Below, piece after piece: positions 46,311 to 52,524 of a stretch of DNA of 52,524 nucleotides. Below the pieces are notes generated by a model. It was not told where the DNA came from, made no database searches, and saw nothing but the letters and a program-made list of their open reading frames with translations. The DNA lies in contig CAIQJL010000224.1 in the NCBI GenBank assembly GCA_903872185.1, positions 1 through 52,524 on the forward strand, read 5' to 3'. Numbering within the stretch: the stretch's first letter is position 1; each line of letters begins with the position of its first letter. Position numbers and translations under genes: made by a program. This DNA is from an uncultured Bacteroidota bacterium. Lineage in GTDB: Bacteria; Bacteroidota; Bacteroidia; Bacteroidales; GWA2-32-17.

Positions 46311-46335
46311 AAAACGCACAGGTAGTTTGCGTTTT
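46311..46335. other. Short intergenic hairpin
   Basis: AAAACGCA (46311-46318) and TGCGTTTT (46328-46335) form an 8-bp stem with a 9-base loop upstream of the divergent DUF486 gene. It could be a regulatory site or a weak terminator. The rest of the 46268-46535 gap is AT-rich without other visible structure. Confidence 0.35.
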
Positions 46336-46535
46336 AGTTTAGGTAAAATACGCATCTAAAAATCGTTTTGTAAGTCGTTTAATTGTTGTTATATTTAATA
46401 ATTATTTAATTATTATGACTTAAAACATATTTAATCTATGGTAAAATTCATAAAAAAGTTATAATTTGCCTTTTTATTTTAAATTAAATAGTACTCTTTT
46501 AAAAAACCAAACTTATTAACTTACAGAAAACTGTA

Positions 46536-47066
46536 ATGAAAATATTTCTCTTATGTAATGTCTTATTCTATTTGACTTTTCTGTCATATAGTCAAACTGC
46601 TGATACATTAAAATCTAGTAAGCCTAAACCATTTCTTATTCCCAATACAAAAATATTAATAACTCCTCCGGCACATTTTAAATTTGTTGAAAAAATCAAC
46701 GGATTTATACATATTGGAAGTTCAGCATCAATTACCGTAACATCTGTTGAAGGAACTTCTTATCTTCAGGTAACTGATGGTCTTACTTCTGACTATTTTA
46801 AAACTCAGAATGCAATATTGGTTTCTACTGAGGATGTGAAAACGAGTAATGGAGTTGATGGCAAATTGTACACACTTAGCTTTACTACTATATCAAAAGA
46901 TACCACCAAAAAAGTTCTTCAGTTTGAAAGAATGATGCTTTTTACCGGTGATTATCATAATACAATATGGTTAAATGCCAGCTATCCTTCTGTATTAAAA
47001 AAATTGCTTTATCCCGCATTGAAGGAAAGCTTGTTAAGCGTTAAATTTAATGAAACAAAAGAATAA
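46536..47066 (+). CDS. Small secreted protein of unknown function
   Basis: The 176-residue protein has a signal peptide (1-20, ending SYS before Q). The mature part is a single globular alpha/beta-looking domain with ITVTSVEGTSYLQVTDGLT and FERMMLFTGDYHNTIWLNASYP. I do not recognise the family. It ends 3 bases before the large SprB-repeat adhesin gene and is probably in the same operon. Confidence 0.65.
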   Translation: MKIFLLCNVLFYLTFLSYSQTADTLKSSKPKPFLIPNTKILITPPAHFKFVEKINGFIHIGSSASITVTSVEGTSYLQVTDGLTSDYFKTQNAILVSTEDVKTSNGVDGKLYTLSFTTISKDTTKKVLQFERMMLFTGDYHNTIWLNASYPSVLKKLLYPALKESLLSVKFNETKE

Positions 47067-47069
47067 TAA

Positions 47070-50000
47070 ATGAAGGTGTTTACCCGTATATTATTTGTTA
47101 TTATTCTGACTGTTAGTCTGAATTTCGCGAGCGAAGCACAGACTTATATTATTACTCACGATATTCCATATTCTACAGAAAATCAAAATATGTGGGGACC
47201 AAACGGAAGTCCTTTTAATATAAATGTAAATATTGATTTATTCCATATTGCTTTTGATACAGTTGTTTCTGTTGGTTATATGGATAATATTCTTGGTGAG
47301 CCTGTTGGCGCAATGATTGATATTGATACTTGGTTTGAAGTTGGTTCTACATTTGATATGCATGGGTGGACAACGGGCTGGTTAGATGTTGATTATCCGG
47401 TTGAGGTTAATTTAGAAGTTCCTAATAATTATACTTTTAATCCTGGTGAAATAGTTACCATACATTCAAATTACGAGGTGCAACCTGGTTGGGAATTGTA
47501 TTCTCATTTTCCTCAGGCTGGTGTAATTTCTTTGGATTTAGATTTTGGTTTTGGTTTAGATGTAGATGCATATGTGTGTTTGCTGGGTTGTGATAGCATT
47601 AATATTATGAGTATTCAGGTACCAACTGATTCAATTGTTATTTTCTATTTGAATGGATTGACAGGAGAAACAATTTATCCTTGTGCCGACCCATCTAGCC
47701 CTTTGGGTTTTGGTTTCTGCCATGATACAATTTTGCCAATTACTTTTAATAATTTATTTGGAATTGGATTGAGCGGGTGGATAACTTTACCATATATAGA
47801 AACTACAGATTGGTTAGATAATTCTGATCAATGTCATCAGATTCTTGGAGCAAATGGCGACAGCACATATATGAATTTAGATATAGATATTATTCAGTTT
47901 TTATCCGCTGTTGCTGGATTAATCCCACCTCCTCAAGGCCCTGCAATTCAGCAATTCTTAGCAATGCTTAATGGTACTTATGATATGGGAGGAGGCATAA
48001 CCATCGACTATTCCTTGTTGACGGCGCATATGTCAATTACTAACACTATGCAGCAGGATTTGGTTTTTGATCCAACTGTAAATACTGTATTTACATTTCC
48101 TACTCCTGTAGAATATTATGTTTCTAATCCTAATAACGGGAATATTGTTGTTGATCAGGGTGTCTCAGACTCAATTGCATTTCCCACATGTATGGATTTT
48201 AATTATCGTTATCCCTGTTTTGGTTGGCCACAAATGCCAATTGGAATTGCAGCTCATCTCGATAATGATTTTACAAATCATGTTTGGGATAGTATAGCTT
48301 TTACTTTTCTATTAACAGCCTTGGAGTTTGATATTCATATTCCGTTTCCATTTATTAAATCAACTATAGTTCCAGAATTTTGTATAAAAGTGCCTTTTAA
48401 TTGTGCCGATTCTACATGTTATTATGAGTTATGTTCTCCAGAAATAACAAATGAAGCATATTGTGCTTTAAGGCATGATACAGTGGGTGGTCCAGAATAT
48501 GATGAAGGTGATGGTGGACTAGATCCTCCCCACATTCTTTGGGATTATCATATAGGCCCATTAGTTGATTTGTCGCTTCCACTTGGGTATATCCCTCTTA
48601 CTTGGTATAACAATACGTGGGAGTTAGCTGGATTCAATGTTGATACTACTTTTGCAGGAATAATAATGATTCCAAATCCGGTAATGGAGATTGTTTCTGT
48701 TACAGATAATGATAATGTTTGTTTTGGTGATAGTATAGGGAACATTACTATAACAATGAACTATGGAACTTTGCCTTATATTTATTCGTGGTCAAATGGT
48801 GTTGTTGATACTTCATTTTTAGCTGTAAACACTCAAACAGGACTTATATCTGGAATTTATACTGTAACCGTTAGCGATATTAATGGTTGTTCATTAATAG
48901 CTACTGATACAATAACAGAAACTAATCCACCGATATTTGTTACATTAACCCCAACACATGTCTTGTGTAATGGTGGCATTACTGGATCAATTACTTCTAA
49001 CGTATGGGGAGGAACTCCGGGTTATATTTATCAATGGATTCCTATTGGAGGAGTTAATTCAAATGCAGTTAATTTACCTGCGGGAATTTATACTCTTTCT
49101 ATAATCGATGCAGCTGGTTGTCCCAAAACTGCTACAACAACGATTACAGAACCTGCAGCTCCTATAGCTATTTCATTAGATTCAATAACTCATGTTCTTT
49201 GTTTTAATGGAAATAACGGATCAATTTCTATATCTGTTTCGGGAGGAAGTCCGGGATATACTTATATCTGGACTAATGGTAATACTGTGCAGGATATTAA
49301 TACACTTATTGCAAATACTTATACTGTAACAGTAACTGACACTCATTTATGTACTGAAATTTTTACTGAAACGATTACTCAACCTCCTTTGTTGTTTACA
49401 GCAATCGCGTCTACTAATGTAAGTTGTTTTGGTCTCTCTGATGGAACTGTAAATTTAATGGTTAATGGTGGTAATCCTCCTTATAGCTATATATGGAGTA
49501 ATGGAGAAATTACCGAAGATATTGCAAATTTAGTTTTTGGCGATTATACTGTTACTGTTACCGATTCGAATTTGTGTACTTCTGTTTCCAGTGTTTATAT
49601 TTCGCAACCTCAGGCTCCGTTATCTGCAACTTATATTGTTACTGATGTGCTTTGCCATGGCTTAAGTACCGGTGCAATTAATTTAGTACCTGTTGGAGGC
49701 ACAATTCCATATGCTTATCAGTGGGATTCTGGTCAAACGACTCAGGATTTAAATAATATTCTTGCAGGAAATTATTCTGTAACAATTACCGATTTTAATT
49801 TGTGTACAGTTATTACAAGTGCTACTGTTTCTGAACCGCCTTTGGCAGTTGCTACAATAATTATAGGAACTGATGTTCGTTGTTATGGTGAAGTAAATGG
49901 ATCAGCAGATTTAACTGTTTCAGGTGGAGTTCCTCCATATGAAATTATATGGAGTACTGGATCGGTAAATGAAGATATTAATACTCTTTATGCCGGAATT

Positions 50001-51323
50001 TATTTTGTAACAGTAACAGATAGTCATAATTGCTCTGTTGTAGATAGTGTTAGTGTTATTGAACCAGGAGAACTTTTTGCATCAATTACTGAAAATGTAT
50101 GGATTTGCATTGGAGATACAGCAAATATTATAGTATCTGCAACAGGTGGTACCGCTTGGTATACTTTTTTATGGAATACTGGCGAATCTGACACTTTAAT
50201 TCATGTAATGCCAATTGTAAATACAAATTATAACGTTACTGTAACAGATAATCATGGTTGTATAGCTACCGATATAGAGATGGTTAATGTTTATCCTCCA
50301 TTATCGGCAGTGGTAACTGCTGATAGAGATACTATATGTCCAGGTGAACCTATTATAATTTCGGGAATTGTATCAGGTGGAAATAGTCAATATGTTATAA
50401 CATTAAACGATTCAATAATTATAAATTTACCATATATTTATTATGCCCTTAATTCATCGCAGTATATAATTATTGTAGAAGATAATTGTAGTACTCCACC
50501 AATTATTTTCTATAAAGATATTATTGTGCTAAGTTCTCCTCCTGTTGGATTCCTTGCTGACATTACAAGTGATTGCGCTCCATTAACTGTTACTTTTAAT
50601 GAAGTAAATCCAATAATAGGTCAAACATATCTATGGAATTTTGGTGATAATAATTCTATGAATTCGAGTACGATTAAAAATCCTACACATACGTTTGAAG
50701 TACCAGGTGCTTATGATGTGTCATTAACAGTAACTTCTGTAGGAGGGTGTACCTCCTATACTGAAATAGCAGATTTAATTAATGTATATCCAAATCCGGA
50801 TGCTCGGTTTATAACAAATCCTATTGCAGTAAATGTTATAAATCCTGAAGTAAATTTCATTAATTTGTCAACTGATGCAAATAATTACCTGTGGTATTTT
50901 GGCGATGGCGATTCTACCAGTGAAACTAACCCGCATCATACTTATTTGAATATTCCTAATCAGTATAATGTTACATTAATAGCATTAAACTCTTATGGAT
51001 GCTCAGATACAACCCATTCTGTTATGAATGTTAGTGGTGAGTATACATTTTATGCGCCAACAGCTTTTTCGCCAGATGCAGATGATAGAAATGAAGAGTT
51101 TAAAGTGTTTGCAACCAATATTGATTTTGACACATTTGAATTGTTGATTTTTGATCGTTGGGGTGAAGTAATTTTTAATACTCGTGATATTAGTAAGGGC
51201 TGGAATGGTAGGGCAAAAGGTAATGAATTGGTGCAGATTGGATCATATACTTGGATGGCTTCATTTAAAGATAAAAATGGAGTTACGCGAAATAAAACAG
51301 GTTCTGTAACAACAATTAGATAA
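47070..51323 (+). CDS. Giant secreted SprB-repeat/PKD protein with type B T9SS sorting domain
   Basis: The 1417-residue protein has a signal peptide (1-23) and a unique N-terminal region of about 520 residues rich in Asp, Gly and aromatic residues. Six SprB-type repeats follow (about 545-1000), each with V-x-C-x-G...G-x-x-P-Y-x-Y-x-W-x-x-G and then YTVTVTD-like strands. Then come an Ig-like domain and two PKD domains (FGDNNSM and FGDGDSTSE). The gliding-motility type B sorting domain (about 1327-1417) ends GSVTTIR. It probably acts as a surface or extracellular adhesin. The C-terminal half shares its architecture with the selenoprotein candidate (PKD, PKD, sorting domain), so the two may be paralogues there, but this one has no TGA. 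Confidence 0.9.
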   Translation: MKVFTRILFVIILTVSLNFASEAQTYIITHDIPYSTENQNMWGPNGSPFNINVNIDLFHIAFDTVVSVGYMDNILGEPVGAMIDIDTWFEVGSTFDMHGWTTGWLDVDYPVEVNLEVPNNYTFNPGEIVTIHSNYEVQPGWELYSHFPQAGVISLDLDFGFGLDVDAYVCLLGCDSINIMSIQVPTDSIVIFYLNGLTGETIYPCADPSSPLGFGFCHDTILPITFNNLFGIGLSGWITLPYIETTDWLDNSDQCHQILGANGDSTYMNLDIDIIQFLSAVAGLIPPPQGPAIQQFLAMLNGTYDMGGGITIDYSLLTAHMSITNTMQQDLVFDPTVNTVFTFPTPVEYYVSNPNNGNIVVDQGVSDSIAFPTCMDFNYRYPCFGWPQMPIGIAAHLDNDFTNHVWDSIAFTFLLTALEFDIHIPFPFIKSTIVPEFCIKVPFNCADSTCYYELCSPEITNEAYCALRHDTVGGPEYDEGDGGLDPPHILWDYHIGPLVDLSLPLGYIPLTWYNNTWELAGFNVDTTFAGIIMIPNPVMEIVSVTDNDNVCFGDSIGNITITMNYGTLPYIYSWSNGVVDTSFLAVNTQTGLISGIYTVTVSDINGCSLIATDTITETNPPIFVTLTPTHVLCNGGITGSITSNVWGGTPGYIYQWIPIGGVNSNAVNLPAGIYTLSIIDAAGCPKTATTTITEPAAPIAISLDSITHVLCFNGNNGSISISVSGGSPGYTYIWTNGNTVQDINTLIANTYTVTVTDTHLCTEIFTETITQPPLLFTAIASTNVSCFGLSDGTVNLMVNGGNPPYSYIWSNGEITEDIANLVFGDYTVTVTDSNLCTSVSSVYISQPQAPLSATYIVTDVLCHGLSTGAINLVPVGGTIPYAYQWDSGQTTQDLNNILAGNYSVTITDFNLCTVITSATVSEPPLAVATIIIGTDVRCYGEVNGSADLTVSGGVPPYEIIWSTGSVNEDINTLYAGIYFVTVTDSHNCSVVDSVSVIEPGELFASITENVWICIGDTANIIVSATGGTAWYTFLWNTGESDTLIHVMPIVNTNYNVTVTDNHGCIATDIEMVNVYPPLSAVVTADRDTICPGEPIIISGIVSGGNSQYVITLNDSIIINLPYIYYALNSSQYIIIVEDNCSTPPIIFYKDIIVLSSPPVGFLADITSDCAPLTVTFNEVNPIIGQTYLWNFGDNNSMNSSTIKNPTHTFEVPGAYDVSLTVTSVGGCTSYTEIADLINVYPNPDARFITNPIAVNVINPEVNFINLSTDANNYLWYFGDGDSTSETNPHHTYLNIPNQYNVTLIALNSYGCSDTTHSVMNVSGEYTFYAPTAFSPDADDRNEEFKVFATNIDFDTFELLIFDRWGEVIFNTRDISKGWNGRAKGNELVQIGSYTWMASFKDKNGVTRNKTGSVTTIR
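48703..50070 (+). repeat. Six tandem SprB-type protein repeats
   Basis: About 225-bp units inside the adhesin gene encode the recurring pattern T-x-V-x-C-x-G...G-S-x-x-x-x-V-x-G-G-x-P-P-Y-x-Y-x-W. DNA identity between units is partial, so the repeats are old and not recently amplified. Boundaries are approximate. Confidence 0.8.
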
Positions 51324-51325
51324 TT

Positions 51326-51757
51326 ATGAAAATCAGAATATTATTATTTTTATTTATTCCTTTTATTTGTAATGAAACTAAGGCACAATCAAGCCCCGAA
51401 GCATTAATTGATAGTTTTTTTGTTTATTATAAAACTGTTGGAATAGAAAAAGCCATCGATTTTGTTTTTGCAACAAATAAATATATGGAGCAAAGTAAAG
51501 AAGTGATCGATAATATAAAACTTAGATTAAATCGCGCAACACCTCTTTTAGGTCCTTATCATGGCTATGATCTTTTTATTAAAAAACAAGCTGGGCAATC
51601 ATATGTTTTTTTAAGTTATCTGATAAAGTATGACAGACAACCAATTCAAATATCTTTTATCTTGTATAAACCAAAAGATAAGTGGCAAATACAAAATCTT
51701 CGTTTTGATGATAAAGTGGATGCTGAGTTAGATAAACTTCCAAATGTAGCAAAGTGA
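51326..51757 (+). CDS. Small secreted protein, possibly NTF2-like
   Basis: The 143-residue protein has a signal peptide (1-20, ending TKA before Q). The mature part begins PEALIDSFFVYYKTVGIEKAIDFVF and ends KDKWQIQNLRFDD, a helix-then-sheet order resembling NTF2-like/DUF3887 proteins. It starts 2 bases after the adhesin stop, so it completes a three-gene operon. The function is unknown. Confidence 0.65.
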   Translation: MKIRILLFLFIPFICNETKAQSSPEALIDSFFVYYKTVGIEKAIDFVFATNKYMEQSKEVIDNIKLRLNRATPLLGPYHGYDLFIKKQAGQSYVFLSYLIKYDRQPIQISFILYKPKDKWQIQNLRFDDKVDAELDKLPNVAK

Positions 51758-51788
51758 TTTTTTAGAAACAAAAGTTAGTGAGGTATAG

Positions 51789-52472
51789 TCATTCTTCTGT
51801 CTTAGTAGAAAATTTCCATTTATTATTCAATTCCCTTATTGCATCTTTTGCAATCCAATGAGCCGATTTATGCGGTTGTTTTAAAAGTCTTTCAGAACAT
51901 TCTATTGCTAATTTTCCAAGTTCCGGATTTCTTTTTCCAATTTGCCTTAACGCCCAGTTTACTGCTTTTTTTACAAAATTTCTATTGTCAAATGAATACT
52001 TCTCAATTATATCAAAATATTTTAAATAGGCGTCATTTGGTAATTTTTTATTTGTTAATGACATGCCAGCAATCATTGAAAAAGCTGCCCTTCTAATATA
52101 TTCAGATTCATTTTTAGCATATTCGAAAATTTTTTTGTCGTAGAATGTAGTTTTACAAAAAACTCCAAAGCAAACAACATCGCAAATATCCCACGAATTA
52201 AAATCTTTAACCCAATTATCAATATCTTTTTCGGTAATTTTTTTTGGTTCTGCAATAAAACTTGCAATCATTTTTGCCTCATGAAAATTTGTTTGCCATA
52301 ATGCTCTAGCAAGTTCCATATTTTTCTCTATAGTCTTTGCTTTGTTTCTTAAAATAGGCATTCTTATTCCAAAAGCAGTATCTGTTTTTATTCCAAAATG
52401 CTCCATTTTTTTAATGAATTGCTCATTTTTGTTTTCATTTAACCATGTGACTATAGAAGATACATTTTCCAT
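51789..52472 (-). CDS. DNA alkylation repair protein, AlkD-like HEAT-repeat glycosylase
   Basis: The 227-residue all-helical protein matches the DNA alkylation repair (AlkD/AlkC) family: FGIKTDTAFGIRMPILRNKAK near the N-terminus, then helices with the signature WVKDFNSWDICDVVC and INWALRQIGKRN-like VNWALRQIGKRNPEL. AlkD-type enzymes excise positively charged alkylated bases. It is convergent with the preceding operon. Whether it is an active glycosylase cannot be told from sequence alone. Confidence 0.88.
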   Translation of the reverse strand: MENVSSIVTWLNENKNEQFIKKMEHFGIKTDTAFGIRMPILRNKAKTIEKNMELARALWQTNFHEAKMIASFIAEPKKITEKDIDNWVKDFNSWDICDVVCFGVFCKTTFYDKKIFEYAKNESEYIRRAAFSMIAGMSLTNKKLPNDAYLKYFDIIEKYSFDNRNFVKKAVNWALRQIGKRNPELGKLAIECSERLLKQPHKSAHWIAKDAIRELNNKWKFSTKTEE

Positions 52473-52524
52473 TTCAGTAAAAATTTAATATTCAAAATTA
52501 CACATTCAAACAAAATAAATTACT

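Noticed and set aside
48703-50070. Repeated units considered as a CRISPR or DNA satellite array
   Set aside because: The periodicity is about 225 bp, in frame, and conserved at protein level (SprB-type repeats); there are no short identical repeats with spacers.

Overview
The window comes from an AT-rich member of the Bacteroidota. The evidence is type IX secretion (T9SS) C-terminal sorting domains on three secreted proteins, SprB-type repeats, a Bacteroidota-style dcw cluster, an S46 dipeptidyl-peptidase, a glycine-lipid acyltransferase pair, and little use of Shine-Dalgarno sites. No phage, insertion sequence, CRISPR array or rRNA was seen.

Layout. (1) 1-7023: the tail of a T9SS-exported protein on the plus strand, then a minus-strand selenocysteine block. 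In transcription order this is a large secreted protein gene with an in-frame TGA at codon 50 (7023-3712), a terminator, tRNA-Sec (selC), selA and selB. The TGA lies in a CUB-like domain just after a Cys codon. Eleven bases after it a perfect 7-bp hairpin begins, with loop GGCT, as expected of a bacterial SECIS element. Reading through joins a signal peptide and half of the CUB-like domain to the other half, PKD/SprB/P-like domains and a type B sorting domain. I interpret this as an undescribed extracellular selenoprotein beside its own decoding machinery; it is the main discovery in the window. (2) 7024-16994: a class II (B12-dependent) ribonucleotide reductase, a secreted protein, Kbl, a PPi-type phosphofructokinase, and a GNAT/PlsC pair probably making glycine lipids. 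(3) 17116-32402: a complete division and cell-wall (dcw) cluster behind four TGGG boxes spaced exactly 10 bp (MraZ operator): mraZ, rsmH, ftsL-like, ftsI, murE, mraY, murD, ftsW, murG, murC, ftsQ, ftsA, ftsZ, followed by a YqeY-like gene. Most of these genes overlap or nearly touch. (4) 33102-42900: a secreted protein, RlmN, an S46 dipeptidyl-peptidase, a MarC-family membrane protein, and a propeller sensor kinase with its LytTR response regulator. (5) 43093-52472: a membrane-anchored propeller-like protein, a DUF486 membrane protein, a three-gene secreted set including a 1417-residue SprB-repeat adhesin, and an AlkD-like DNA alkylation repair protein.

How the parts work together. SelA converts Ser-tRNA-Sec to Sec-tRNA-Sec. 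SelB carries it to the ribosome and reads the SECIS hairpin. The only obvious client in the window is the neighbouring secreted protein. The selenophosphate synthetase gene selD, which is also needed, is not in the window. The dcw genes supply meso-DAP peptidoglycan precursors and the Z-ring. All calls rest on reading the sequence and recalled family knowledge; no database search was run.
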